From assembly GCA_023213395.1 (NCBI GenBank), contig CM041465.1, forward strand, positions 249,433,741-249,497,740: 64,000 nucleotides of DNA, given 5' to 3'. The DNA is from Cycas panzhihuaensis. Lineage: Eukaryota > Cycadophyta. Made by a program: the position numbers and the translations under genes. Of the stretch, positions 1 to 10,544 are shown one piece after another. Positions within the stretch are counted from its first letter, which is position 1; the number at the start of each line of letters is the position of its first letter. The notes beneath the pieces are model-generated. The model did no database searches. It saw only the letters and a program-made list of their open reading frames with translations, and was not told the origin of the DNA.

Positions 1-17
1 TGAGTAGGATTTTAGGG

Positions 18-640
18 ATGGGTATTAAGAAGCTCCCCACAACTTACCTTGGATTGCCTCTCTTCGTAGGTAAGATGACCAAGGAGATGTGGAACCCCCT
101 CATTGATAGAATGCAAAGGAAACTAGCTGGCTGGAAATGTGCCTTCTTGAGTCTCGCAGAGAAGCTCCAGCTAGTGACTTCTACGCTTCAAAGCATCCCA
201 GTTTTCTGGATGTCCATATTTAGAATACCGCATAGAATCTCATACCTTATCGAAACCATTTAGAAGAGATTCCTCTGGTCAGGGGCAAAAAATAAAGACA
301 GGATACATCTCGTGAGCTGGAATAAAGTTTGCACTCCAAAATGGGTTGGAGGTCTCAATCTCAGAAGGATTTCAACGTTTAATGTTGCTTTTGGGGCCAA
401 GATGTGTTGGCGATTAATCAAAGGGGGAGAGAGACTGTAGGAGAAGATTCTATCACGAAAATATCTGTAAGGTGGCTCTCTCATAGAAAACATTGCCTCG
501 CCGGTTGGCTCAACCGTCTGGAGGAGTATTCTAAAAGCTTGGAAAGCCATCAAAGAAGGCCTGAAATGGAGATTAGGAGATGGCAGCTCCATTAGGTTAT
601 GGGAGGATGTGTGGTGTTGTGATAAGACCCTAAAGAAATA
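18..640 (+). pseudogene. LINE reverse transcriptase, C-terminal (thumb) part
   Basis: The first open stretch (18-263) contains the conserved plant LINE block TYLGLPLF, followed by a KLAGWK and LS-AEKLQL pattern and VFWMSIFRIP. These lie downstream of the FADD catalytic motif in L1-type RTs, so the catalytic core itself is outside the window. The frame breaks at 263 (TAG). Homology carries on in other frames (FLWSG, W-K-VC-PK--GGL-LR) to about 640. It encodes no working enzyme. Confidence 0.8.
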
Positions 641-767
641 TCATGATCTGGCTCCTATCCAGGGCCCCTGTGTCAGGCATTATGGATTACATGTAAAAGA
701 CTACTGGACTGGGAGTGGAAGAAACTGAAGTTGGAGAAATTTTGAGGAAATCTAGGAGGAGCGTCCT

Positions 768-1373
768 TTGCAGGAGGGACTTTACAAAATCAAAAGGATT
801 TTGGGTAAGACTTATATCCCTAGGACACCTTCGTCGGATTCGGTTGTGTGGCCCTTGAGCTCGTCTGGGGATTACACCGCCAAACAGGGGTACCACTACT
901 TATATCTAATGAGAGGTGACCAGAGGAATCCAATATTAGAAGGTGTTTGGAAGCTCCCTCTTATCCCCAAGATAGTAGTCTTTTGGTGGATCTGCTTGAG
1001 GAACAAAATACTCACCGTAAAAAAGAGATGGTTCCACCTACCCAATAGGTGCATACTATGTTGCAAAGAAGAGGAATCCATGGACCATATATTCCTTGGG
1101 TGCTCATTCTCAAAGGAAGTATGGAGGATGCTGCTGGAAAAACTGGAGGTGTGCTGGACCTTTTCAGAAAAGGTTGATGACCTATGGCTTGCTTGGCAAA
1201 GCCTATTCAGAAGTAAAATTCTAAGCTGTATTTGGAAGAACGCACTACCGATACTAGCGTGGAATATATGGAAGGAGAGAAACCGAAGAATCTTCCAAGG
1301 GAATCAGATGGACCATCATGCCACATTTAATAAAATCTGTATGGACATCAGGGAAAATGTTAGAAACATATAG
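768..1373 (+). pseudogene. LINE zf-RVT domain
   Basis: An open frame of 201 codons carries the zinc-binding reverse-transcriptase-associated domain. Visible features are VWPLSSSGDYTAKQGY, then WKLPLIPKIVVFWWICLRN, then a Cys/His cluster CILCCKEEESMDHIFLGC of the C-x2-C-x7-H-x4-C type. The LAWNIWKERNRRIF block that usually closes this region in plant LINEs follows. It sits between the RT end and RNase H, as expected. The open frame is intact but isolated by stops on both sides. Confidence 0.85.
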
Positions 1374-1479
1374 GAGAAGCATACAAACCTGACTGAGAAT
1401 AGGATTCAGCTTAAGTGGGGCATAGAACTAGTATACGAGGTTGTGAAGGTCAGATGTAGCAGTTGGATGCCATCGATGG

Positions 1480-1951
1480 GGCCATGGCTTAAAATCAACT
1501 TTGACGGTGCCTCAAAGGGGAACCCAGGAGAAGCTCGGGGAGGGGGCATTTGTAGAGATAACAAGGGCACCCCCATTTGGGCCTTTGCGGACTACTATGA
1601 GCACCAAACGGACCACTAACAGAAACACATGCCATGCTTAAAGCACTTGATTTAGCCCTCGAATGAGGCATTCAACGACTAGTAATTGAGGGAGACTCAG
1701 AGGTGGTCATAAATTCGTTGAAAGGCGGGGCCCTCCCAGACTAGAGATTCCAATTCATAATCAATGACGTGAAGGAGAGTATTAAGGGACTACAAGAAGT
1801 ATGTATAAGACATACATTGAGAGAAGGTAACAAAGTTGCTGACTTTTTGGCAAACTAGGGGGTGAAGCATAAGGAAGGCGCTGCGTGGAGGTGTGACTTT
1901 CCTAGGGATCTTATGGTTTTGGTTGAGAAGGAATTGGTCCGAAATAGTTAG
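1480..1951 (+). pseudogene. LINE-encoded RNase H domain
   Basis: Around 1495-1545 the translation shows INFDGASKGNPG, the canonical start of the RNase H fold with its first catalytic Asp. Later blocks VIEGDSEVVINSLKGG and LREGNKVADFLAN are the conserved motifs around the later active-site residues. Several stops interrupt it, for example just before GVKHKEG and in the Leu/Glu block near 1664. It ends at a TAG near 1950, followed by about 150 bp of untranslated tail. Confidence 0.85.
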
Positions 1952-2107
1952 TTGAAGGGCTTGTCCTGGCAATGTAATTTTTCCGCCTAAACCGTGGGGA
2001 TGTCACGATCATCTTTGACTTGGAAACCTAAAACATGCTTATGCACTAGGTTGTGGGATCCTATTTCAAACCCACTCATAATTCATTTTTATCTTATAAA
2101 AAAAAAT

Positions 2108-2490
2108 TAGTGACAGTAAATACTATAGAAGAAATTTGAATTTAACTACGACAACTTGAGAGCATTCAACCACACTCAAACTTGCATTACCTTTTTTTTT
2201 TTTTGTGTGTGTTAACCTTCCATTTTCATGCCCTTTTTTTTTTTTTTTTTATCATATAGAGAAATCCACCGTGGAAAGCCACTTCTGTATTTAACAATTC
2301 GAGAACTCCTACACAGAAACATGCAAAACCCCCTCCACAAAACCCCATCAACTTTAAAAATGGAGGACGCCTGATCGTCGAGTCCACATTTCCCTCGGGG
2401 CATTCAAAAGCCATATCACCGTTTAACATCCCGAAGTTGGATAAAAGCCGACCGCCCTTCGGTTGGGCGTGTGTCTGGGTTTTAAGAACG
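2108..2490. other. Spacer with two poly-T tracts, possible gene promoter
   Basis: Two long T-runs (about 2191-2205 and 2233-2250) lie here. They could be the A-tail of a minus-strand retroposon or simple low-complexity DNA. A TATTTAA-like motif at 2288-2294 lies about 200 bp upstream of the ATG at 2491 and could serve the ORF there; this is a weak inference. Confidence 0.3.
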
Positions 2491-2904
2491 ATGAAGGAAT
2501 ACCCTTCCGTTCCTCCAATTTCAGCAGCACCAAATGCGAATGCCAGTGCAAAGGGGAAGAGACCAGATCCTGCAGAGCTTATTGCATTGTACGAGGCCGA
2601 AGGCTTGAATCCCACAGAGGCTGCCCACAAAGCAATCAACGATTTACAGAATGTTCTCTCTAGTGTAGTCTCTCGAACTCGCTTAAACCCCATGCGCACG
2701 AATCGATTCTTGCAAGAATCATCTCTAAAGCTGGATGACATCAACAGCCGTCTCTCAATATTAGAGATGAAGGTCGACACAAAGCCCGGGATGGCCGAGA
2801 TGTTAGCCATTGGAATATCAGCTGGTGCCCTAATACAGGCTACGCCTCATATCTTTAGGGGTCTGTCTCATATTTGGAGCAACATTCGAAAACTCACCAA
2901 GTAA
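2491..2904 (+). CDS. Small conserved-looking plant protein, possible host gene
   Basis: An intact 137-codon ORF from ATG 2491 to TAA 2904. The frame is open upstream to 2437, but the first codon there is TTG, so 2491 is the sensible eukaryotic start. The N-terminal third is Pro/Ala/Ser/Asn-rich. A block PDPAELIALYEAEGLNPTEA follows, then a helical stretch LDDINSRLSILEMKVD that could form a coiled coil. The end is a mildly hydrophobic Gly/Ala segment EMLAIGISAGALIQATPHIF that could contact a membrane. Base use is more GC-rich and even than in the surrounding AT-rich repeats, and there is no frame decay. I do not recognise its function. It resembles no retroelement protein I know, so it is the best host-gene candidate here, though a retro-copied gene fragment is possible. 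Confidence 0.55.
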   Translation: MKEYPSVPPISAAPNANASAKGKRPDPAELIALYEAEGLNPTEAAHKAINDLQNVLSSVVSRTRLNPMRTNRFLQESSLKLDDINSRLSILEMKVDTKPGMAEMLAIGISAGALIQATPHIFRGLSHIWSNIRKLTK

Positions 2905-3440
2905 TTTTTAATACGTATGCTTTTATGCTTTTCTGATAACATTTTTCTGGTTTTATTTTTGTTGGAATAGTGTGGAACTTCACGAAGTCCATTTGTTGCT
3001 CTATACGTGCAATCCCTTCACTAAATTATATGTGTTTAATGTTTATGATTTATCACTTCCGCACACAACATAGCTCCCGATGCCCTATGGATGGATTTAC
3101 GAGCACCGGGCCTTGAATTTCGTAAGTTTCCGATGGTTCGGTATTGCTCTGCGCGGGAATTTTATTCACAAGTTTGTGTTTTTTGAATTGAAAGCAAATG
3201 CATCAATTAATAGTGGAATACGTTACATTACAAAATTTTCATTCCAGACAAACTGATTCACTATTCTGCACTACCCAGAGTGAGGCCTTGAGTTTATTAT
3301 CTACAAGAGTACGAGGATGGAACTAGATGAAAGTGGAGTTGCATGTTGCGGGGTAGTATTTTGTCCTCACAACTTTCTTTAGTTTGGCATTTTTTCAGCC
3401 CGTTTGCGGTTGCATTGCAAGCTACTTTCACATGACGAAA
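2905..3440. other. 3' flank of the 2491-2904 ORF, no gene seen
   Basis: I see no recognisable coding sequence or repeat here. It may be the 3' UTR and downstream flank of the preceding ORF. It ends where the LTR of gypsy element A begins. Confidence 0.3.
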
Positions 3441-3809
3441 TGATATGATTAGAAGTTTTCCTTTCTTGCTCTGCATGTAAGTTTTCTTAGAAATAAGTGC
3501 CTTTAGGCCTTGTGTTTTCTCAAGAAGTCAGGACCTGAATTAGGCTAGAGGAATGGAAGGAAGGAATGTCTTCTCTCTTTATTGATACCTTTAAAAAAAT
3601 GATGTATATATTTATATGAACTCAAGTTGGTATGCATGTAGGATACATGTGTTTCATGTAAGACATGTGTCACCTCTGTACTTAATTGATAATTAGGTAC
3701 CCTAAGTACCTTTTACAATGTTATGTCTACCTAATTGATAATTAAGTACCCTAAGTACCTTTTACAATGCTACTTAAAGAATAAGACTAAGACTATACAT
3801 AAGTATTCA
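3441..3809 (-). repeat. Element A 3' LTR (369 bp)
   Basis: It matches 9025-9348 over its length. It is longer mainly because of a 49-bp direct duplication: copies starting at 3683 and 3732 both read TAATTGATAATTA then GTACCCTAAGTACC. The other LTR has one copy, so the duplication arose after insertion or in only one LTR. Confidence 0.85.
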
Positions 3810-3822
3810 TCACTTCCTTTTT
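3810..3822 (-). other. Element A polypurine tract
   Basis: Read on the minus strand this is AAAAAGGAAGTGA, immediately before the 3' LTR. Position and composition fit the plus-strand primer site. Confidence 0.75.
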
Positions 3823-4056
3823 GCTTAAAAAGAGAGTGGCCCAATTTTTGCTAAAGATAGAGCAAATAGTCTTTGAGTGCTAATTTAGAGATCCATTTAG
3901 CCTTGGTGGATAGAGTCCCTTTTATCCTAATGAGATAGGTGGTAGGAGTTTGTTGTCTCATTCATCATTACCGAGTGTTGAGGATGGTGTCTTTGGAAAG
4001 GAGAGGCTAGAAATCTGGAATTGTATCAATAGGATGAGCAGGAGGAGGTTTAGCTT

Positions 4057-5100
4057 CTAAGTGTGGTGGCTCATATAACTTGAGAGTTCAATGATATTAA
4101 CAACATCATGAATACTTAAATAAACAGGTAGATTAAGGCGAAATATATTTGGTCTAATAGTTTGAAGTATAGTATATGGACCAAAATGAATAGGTTTAAG
4201 CTTGTGGTGATGCTTAAATCGTTTGTGATCGAGGTGAAGCCAAACTTTGTCACCGACTTGAAAGGAACTTGTAGAACAATACTGATCCTGAGCGGTTTTA
4301 TATTTGACTTGCGTCTGATGGAGTATTTGTTTGATTGTGGAATGCAGTTTAGTCATGTGATCAATAAATGAAACAACTTTCTGTTGTTCCTTCTATTCAT
4401 GCCATGTGACAGAAGAAGGTACAACAAGCAAAAGTTCATAAGGGGCAAGTGGTTGATACTCATTGCAGATTTTGAAGGGAGATCGTCCAATAGAAACATG
4501 AGTTGCTTGGTTATAACTATGTTGGATATGATGGAGATGTACGTCCCACTGTTTAGTGCTATGTTGGTAAATGCGGAGTGCATGTACTCATGTGCGATTA
4601 ACCACCTCTGTTTGTCTATCAGTTTGAGGATGAAAAGAAGTTGAAAATTTGAGTTGGCAACTGAGCATCTTTCAAAGGGATTGCCAAAAATGATTGAGAA
4701 AATGATTATCCCTATCGGAAATTATAGAAAGTGGAAGACCATAATGAGTCCAAACATGTTGAAAAAACAACTCTGCAACATGAGAAGCAGAAATGATTTT
4801 TGTGCAGAGAATAAAAATTGCCATTTTGGAAAACCGTTAAACAATAACAAATATGCAGTTGTGGCTATGCTGAGTGGTAGGCAGTCCGCTGACAAAGTCC
4901 AAAATAGATTCCCATGGTCAATTGGGAATAGGAAGTGGTTGATAAAGTCTCAATTTGCGATTAGATAGTTTGGACTGACTACAGAGAGAGCAACGTCGTA
5001 TATAAACCTCAATTGTCTTTTGCATAGAAGGCCAGTAAAAATAATGCTGAAGATGCTTAAGAGTTTTTATGCATTTTGAAGTGTCCATCTCAAGTCAAAG
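4057..5100 (-). pseudogene. Element A integrase remnant
   Basis: The minus strand near 4830-4960 reads PLPIPN then PWESI-DFVSGLP, the start of the gypsy integrase catalytic core with its first Asp. At 4057-4356 an open frame carries the C-terminal domain: F-VGDKVWLHL, then KL-PIHFGPYTIL and N-FRLNLP. Frames are broken between them, so the catalytic triad cannot be followed cleanly. No chromodomain is visible after SSYMSHHT. Confidence 0.75.
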
Positions 5101-5279
5101 AATGAGCTTCTTTAAGTAACTGTTGTCTTGGAGTGCCCATAGGAACACATAGACGATTCACTTTGTAGAGGAGTCCATTTTTGAGATGATAATTTAAAAA
5201 AAGGCTTGATATTAGTTTGTGTGGGCTGAGACAAAGTGGGAAGTATAGGACCAAATTGGGGATCGGAAGGAAGCAAGTG

Positions 5280-5926
5280 TTGCCATTTAGAATATGGACA
5301 GAGTGTAGTATTGAGGACGTTGGCTAAGAGTAGGGTGGGAGGTCGACTGAGGAAATTAGCTACTTTGTTAAAGACACCTTTTTTGTATTTAATGACTAGT
5401 TGAAATTGTTGAATATAAGAAGCCCATTTAAGATGTCTGTGTTCCTAGATTTTGGATTGGGAATTTAGAAATTGCAGTGGTTGGTGGTCAGTATGGACAA
5501 TGGTTTCGTTGCCAAGGAGAAAGTGTCTCCAATGACGTAGGGCTTGGACAAGGGCATAAAATTCTTTGTTCTAAGTATTGTAATTGAGTTTCGCTTGAGA
5601 AAAGGTTTCAGAATGGTAAGCAATAGGATGTCCTCCCTGCTTTAGAACAACACCAAGGGCAAATTGGGAAGCATTAGTTTCTAGTTCAAAGGGTTGAGTG
5701 ATATCAGGAAGATGAAGAACAGGTGCAGTACAGAGAGCAACTTTGAGTTTTTGGAAAGCTAATTTGGCAAAAAGTTCGAGACAAAACTTGTGGAAATTTT
5801 CGTAAGAATGTTGAGTGGATGTGCAATGCTAGAAAAGTGGGAAATAAACTTCTTCTAAAAGTTGATAGAACCAATAAAACTTTTGAGCTCAGTTAGAATA
5901 GAAGGGGTTGGCCATTGCTGAATTAT
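5280..5926 (-). pseudogene. Element A RNase H domain remnant
   Basis: On the minus strand the blocks KEFYALVQALRHWRHFLLG and HTDHQPLQFLNSQSK are typical of Ty3/gypsy RNase H. The later SRPP motif marks its junction with integrase. Stops interrupt the frame upstream and inside. It follows the RT frame directly, as in the normal pol order. Confidence 0.75.
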
Positions 5927-6811
5927 TCAGACCTTTTCTGGATCAACATGAACGTCGTCCTTGTCAATGATGAATCCAAGATAAGAGATTGATTTTTGTG
6001 CGAAGAAGCATTTTTTGAATTTGGCTTTGAGTTGATGTTGTTGTAACAAAGCCATGACTGTATCGACATGATGTATATGTGCTTCCAAATTGTTGTTGAA
6101 GACTAAGATATCATCAAGATAGGCAATGACAAATTTACCCAAGTGAGGGTGAAAAATATCGTTAATAAGTCGCATGAAAGTAGCAAGAGCGTTAGTCAAA
6201 CCGAAAGGCATGACTAACCACTCATAAAGGCCATTTTGAGTCTTGAAGGTTGTTTTCCATGTGTCCTGAGCTTCGATTCGAACTTGATTGTACCCAGAGG
6301 CCAAGTCAATTTTAGTAAAATATGTGGCTTCCTTGAGATGATCCAATAAGTCATCAATGCGTGAAAGTGGGTATCGATTCTTAACAATGACTTTGTTAAG
6401 AGCTTGATAGTCAATACACAAACACCATTCTTTATCATTTTTTGGAATGAGGATTGTAGGTGAGCCACAAGGAGAACAACTTGGTTGAATTTTACCTTCG
6501 TCAATTAACTGAGCCAGTTGGCGCTCCAATTCAACATGATTGAGAGGAGTTATGCGATATGGAGCTTGATTAGGAAGTGAAGAACCTGGAACAAGATCAA
6601 TAGAATGTTGCACAACACATATGGGAGGAAGTCCCTTAGGTTCTGCAAGGACATTAGAGTATGCATCTAAAAGATCTTTGCTCGCTTTTGGAGGCATTTT
6701 AGTACAATTTTCCTTTTCTGCTTGTCGGATTACACAAAGTACCATCTGTTTAGAGGTGTTGACAAGTTTGACTACAAGATTGCTTGTGATGACAACCAAG
6801 GACAGAAGCAC
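5927..6811 (-). pseudogene. Element A reverse transcriptase
   Basis: An open 294-codon frame holds the RT palm: YRITPLNHVELERQL, then SPCGSPTILIPKND, WCLCIDYQALNK, YPLSRIDDLLD, FTKIDLASGYNQVRI and VMPFGLTNA. The catalytic YLDDILVF follows, with both Asp residues present, and then YLGFII. This is the best-kept coding part of element A. The frame stops at 5927, so RNase H and integrase are not in phase. It is called a pseudogene because the rest of pol is broken. Confidence 0.9.
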
Positions 6812-6836
6812 TATCTGTAGGAGTTAGTTTATATGC

Positions 6837-7697
6837 CTACCTATTTTTGTGAAGCGTATAAGTACTATGATACCCATCATACAATGCTCGTCGATCATGT
6901 TGGTAGGGGTGTCCTACGAGAATGTTGTTGCAATCCATAGGAGTTACATCACAATCAACTGTATCCAAGAATGGTGGAATAGCAAAAGTAACAATGCAAA
7001 TTTTGTTGACCATTGTTGTATGACTATTGGCCGTTACCCACCCAAGGGTATAGGGTTTAGGGTGTGGCTTGGTTGTCAATTGTAAAGAATCCACTAATGT
7101 TTGTGAGATCAAGTTTTTCATGCTTCCATTATTAATGATACAAAGAGCTAAGCGGTCCTTAATTTGACAATTCTGGGTGAAAAGTCTTTCTATCTGAGAA
7201 GTAGAATATTCAGGGGTCATTAGCACAAGATGTGGATTTGAAACTTGCAAATTAGGGACCTCCATGATGTCATTGGATTCCATCAGTGCCTGATGTTCGA
7301 CGATCAAGGTGCGTGATTTATGCTGTGCTCGACATTCAATGTCTGTATGGCCTTGGCATTTGTGAAAAGAGCAATATTTTTTTGTATTGGTTGTTCGTGA
7401 CACGTTAAATGTTTTGGAAGTTGAGGCAAATGCTGGAGGTGGTTGAGGTCTCCGTTGCAACTTGCTTTCAATTTTGAGAGCAAATTGATAAGCAACTTCA
7501 AGTGTAGAAATCTGAAGAAGATCCATTTCGCACCGTAAAAATGAAAAAATTCCACCAACAAATTTCAACTTAAGAATGTGGTCAGGGTTAGAGACTTCTA
7601 ATTGGATAGAAAGTTTGATGAATTCATCAAATGTATTGTTGAACAGTTTGTCTTGTGGCTTGTCGAAGATGTAGCCAACTTGTAGTGAGTTCATCAA
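6837..7697 (-). pseudogene. Element A gag C-terminal half and protease
   Basis: An open 286-codon frame. It starts within gag (FDEFIKLSIQLEVSNPD, then RCEMDLLQISTLEVAYQFAL). It holds one zinc-knuckle-like motif, CSFHKCQGHTDIEC, and continues into a retropepsin region around LCIINNGSMKNLIS. The expected catalytic D(S/T)G-like Asp is replaced by Asn in INNGS, so the protease would be dead. The last part (CNNILVGHPYQHDRRALYDG) matches the second conserved retropepsin block in altered form. Confidence 0.8.
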
Positions 7698-8010
7698 GGT
7701 ATCCTAAAAGAAAGAACTGACTACGAACAATGCTTTTGAATTCTATCCATGAAATAAGTGGTTTATCATTAGAGTATGTCTGCCATCATGTTAAAGCATG
7801 TTCTTCCATATGCACTTCAACAACCATTATTTTTTATGCCTTCGTGAATTACTATGTCTTGAAATAGGCTTCAAGACTTTGAAGCCATGCATTTAATTTG
7901 TCTGCATTCATTGTACCTTCAAAAAGTGGAATACTAATTTTAGCATCCAATTTGAATGGAGATGGTTGAATTGGAACGACTGTGGGAACGTTCTGTTACT
8001 ACAACATCTT

Positions 8011-8142
8011 TCAAAACATGGTCATCATATTGGTGACCAAGTTTTGTTTGAAGGTTTGGGCATCCTGACGTTGTTCACGAAGCTCTTGTGTTAAGAGTTC
8101 AGTGATGTTTGGATGTGATTGATCGTCTTGATCACGAGACAT
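8011..8142 (-). pseudogene. Element A gag N-terminal fragment
   Basis: An ATG at 8142 (minus) opens 43 codons beginning MSRDQDDQSHPN, then LTQELREQRQDAQ, and ends in TGA at 8011-8013. A short acidic, Gln-rich start just after the leader fits the start of gypsy gag. The rest of gag down to 7697 is out of frame. Confidence 0.55.
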
Positions 8143-9008
8143 GATTGATTTATGTGGGGTATGCTTGCCTGCGGAGAGGGCTTATGGCAATATGCCCGGT
8201 TAAGAGAAAAAAGTACACATGAAATTTGTACGGGGTACCCCTGCGTAAGATGAGGGCTTATGGCAATATGCTCGTTTGTACAAGAATTTTTAGAATAATA
8301 TGGGGTACGCTTGCCTACTGTGAGGGCTTCCCCATTGTACAATGTATATATATATGTGTGTGTGTGTGTGTGTATGATTATATATATACATATATATGTA
8401 TGCATTGAGCCCAAAAGACTTGAGAATGTGAGAGGAAAAAAAAAAATTGAGAAAAGATTTTATTTCTGCTTGAAAGTATGATTTTGTACGGTTGTACGGT
8501 CGCACAGAAATGCATGGGTAGAAATAAAAATGGGTCTCAAAAGAAAGATTTTGAGACGTCTATCCAGATTTGCAATCGGTTTTTTATTTGGATGTTTAGT
8601 TCTGCAGTTATTCATGCTAGAAAAAATTTAGGCGGCTAGGGTTCCAAAGCTATTTTTGTTTGTTTGAAAAAAATAGCAAATTTAATATATAGCAAATGTA
8701 TATTCAAAGATAGATCTGATCATTATGAAGAGATCAAGACCATTTTTGAGAAATTTGCCCGAGATTTTGGAGAGAAATATGCAGTTGAAATTTCAAACCC
8801 GCACCCTCCTTTTTCCTCTTTTTTTCGATTTTTGAATGTGATTTTCGTGTCGATCTTTTAGAGAAGTTCGACGTCCGTACAATTGTGCATTTATTGGTAA
8901 ATTTTCATCGAATCCTGAGCACTTTTTTTTTGAAGTGCATGCGATCAGTATGGTCGTCCGACGCTCGAAAAATTGAAATTCTTTTAGTCTTCTTCAAGCA
9001 ATCAGTTT
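8143..9008 (-). other. Element A leader with GT/TA microsatellite
   Basis: Untranslated leader between the PBS and gag. It contains a simple repeat at about 8342-8402 (TA-rich, about nine TG units, then TA again) and three spaced copies of a GGGGTA...TGAGGGCTT phrase (about 8156-8183, 8231-8264, 8300-8328). No coding sequence is evident. Confidence 0.6.
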
Positions 9009-9021
9009 GGTTCTGATACTA
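9009..9021 (-). other. Element A primer-binding site (initiator tRNA-Met type)
   Basis: On the minus strand it reads TAGTATCAGAACC, close to the TGGTATCAGAGC site used by many plant LTR elements. It lies three bases inside the 5' LTR boundary at 9025. Confidence 0.8.
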
Positions 9022-9024
9022 AAA

Positions 9025-9348
9025 TGATATGATTAGAAGTTTTCCTTTCTTGCTCTATGCGTAAGTTTCCCTAGAAATAAGTGCCTTTAGGCCTTGTGTT
9101 TTTCTCAAGAAGTTAGGACTTGAATTAGGCCAGAGGAAATGGAAGGAAGGAATGTCTTCTCTGTTCATTGATACCTTTGAAAAAATGATGTACATATTTA
9201 TACAAACTCAAGTTGGTTTGCATGTAGGACACATATGTGTTCCATGCAAGACATGTGTCACCTCTGTGCGTAATTGATAATTAGATACCCTAAATATCTT
9301 TTACAATGTTACTTAAAGAATAAGACTAAGACTATACATAAATACTCA
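9025..9348 (-). repeat. Element A 5' LTR (324 bp)
   Basis: It pairs with 3441-3809. It lacks the 49-bp duplication seen there and differs by scattered substitutions, so the insertion is old. Confidence 0.85.
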
Positions 9349-9930
9349 TCGCCAAACCCACAAATACGGTCTACAATTCAAGAAGAATTGATGTAGACAA
9401 TAAATGACCCAATGCGGATTTTCTTTTCCTTAGTTGGCAGGGAAAATGACTTGTCCCCAACTTACAGTGCTAGTTGAATATTAGCCACGAAACGGGCAGG
9501 TGATGACACCTGGGTTCATTTTTTTCTAAGCTACAACTTTCCTTTAAGCACTCTCATGTGATTGGTCTTTAAGTTTACCAAAACACAACTCGCAACTCGC
9601 AAGTCTTATTACAAAGTTGAAAAAAAAGCCTTTGGCAAAATTAATTGGAAACTCACTTGTCCATCAAAAGATGGTTTGCAACTTGAAAAGATGAATAAGA
9701 AAACTAACTGGCAAGATTTCTAAGAACAAATCATCAATGACTATGCTATTGGAAACTCCACTTTCCTTGAGGATTCCATGTTTTTGAAGTTCCAAATTTT
9801 GGAAACTTTGGCAAAACCTCCTAGAAATAGTTTTGGGTGGTTTCATTTTCTCAAAAAGGTTTTCTAGGCATTCTTGTTGTTATGATCAAAATTTTCTTGC
9901 TACTTTTGCGGGGCAGGTTTATGAGGTGTA
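9349..9930. other. Unassigned AT-rich DNA
   Basis: I recognise no gene or repeat. It separates element A from the end of copia-1. Confidence 0.3.
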
Positions 9931-10370
9931 AGAAAATTCACCAGAATTGAAAGTGTGAACATGCCAAATTGACTAGGTAGAATTGGTCTACATTCAAAGT
10001 TGTTCATCCATTCAAAATGCTTGATTTCATAATGTATAATCCATTGTGCACATCTACACAACTGGGGATCGGTAACAGTCAATGAATGACTTGTCACTAC
10101 CCTAAAACTTGTTATCACAATTAATGATGACCTTCTGACTTACCAATTATTTTAGTGGCTCATCTTTGACTTGCTAGGACCCAGAACATAAACATATACA
10201 CATATATACAACTTGGGATTGCTAACAGTGAATGAATAACCTACAATTGTCTTGACACTTACTATCATAATTAATGAGGGCCTTGCAACTCACCAATTAT
10301 TTTGATGACTCGTCATTGACTTGCTAGGACCCACAACGTAAAGTTTAATTCCAATACTCCTTAACATTTA
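9930..10370 (-). repeat. Probable 3' LTR region of copia-1, with a 150-bp tandem duplication
   Basis: It lies just past the RNase H end of copia-1 and shares words such as CTAGGTAGAATTGGTC with the LTR at 22068-22340 and with 24490-24560. Inside, a unit starting at 10059 recurs at 10209 (CAACT[GT]GGGAT, then CTTGCTAGGACCCA). A related stretch also appears inverted at 37030-37149. Exact LTR boundaries are not clear. Confidence 0.45.
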
Positions 10371-10379
10371 TATCATTGG

Positions 10380-10540
10380 CTTTGATGCCAATACAAAATT
10401 TGAATTTGTCGAATTTGTCCCTATTCAAGGGTTTGGTGAAGATATTTGTCAACTGCTCTTTAGTAGGCTTTTACAAGAGCTCAACCTCTCCATTGGATTT
10501 GTTTATGAAGTTGCCATGAAGAGTTTTTGCCCTTGTTAGT
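10380..10540 (-). pseudogene. Copia-1 RNase H end
   Basis: Read on the minus strand it gives KSNGEVELL, then PTKEQLTNIFTKPLNRDKF, the diagnostic C-terminal block of Ty1/copia pol. It directly abuts gag sequence, so nearly all of protease, integrase and RT are missing through an internal deletion. Confidence 0.8.
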
Positions 10541-10544
10541 TGAG

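Larger units (their letters stand above)
1..2107 (+). mobile_element. LINE (non-LTR retrotransposon) 3' part, 5' end outside window
   Basis: The segment reads in order as the end of a LINE reverse transcriptase, a zf-RVT cysteine region and an RNase H domain, then an untranslated tail ending in a short A-run near 2098-2106. This is the usual 3' order of plant L1-type elements. Stops and frame changes break it throughout, so it is a dead copy. The 5' part (endonuclease and RT core) lies off the left edge. No target-site duplication can be checked because one end is missing. Confidence 0.85.
3441..9348 (-). mobile_element. Ty3/gypsy element A, full length but decayed
   Basis: Two related terminal repeats (3441-3809 and 9025-9348) start TGATATGATTAG and end TACTCA or TATTCA on the + strand. 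They flank gag, protease, RT, RNase H and integrase remnants on the minus strand. The PBS resembles the complement of initiator tRNA-Met and a PPT abuts the 3' LTR, so the ends are well set. Flanks CGAAA (left) and TCGCC (right) do not form a target-site duplication, so the TSD has decayed or an end was rearranged. RT of the YLDDILV type and an integrase tail with GPYTILQ suggest a chromovirus-like lineage, but I see no chromodomain. Confidence 0.85.

Noticed and set aside
2437-2490. Upstream extension of the 2491-2904 gene
   Set aside because: The first codon at 2437 is TTG; the first ATG is 2491, so the extension is unlikely in a plant.
4384-4968. Plus-strand open frames at 4162-4371, 4384-4644 and 4654-4968
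   Set aside because: They are antisense to the integrase relic of element A and show no motif of their own.
8091-8505. Open frames over the GT/TA microsatellite, with HTHTHTY-type translation
   Set aside because: Low-complexity translation of a simple repeat.
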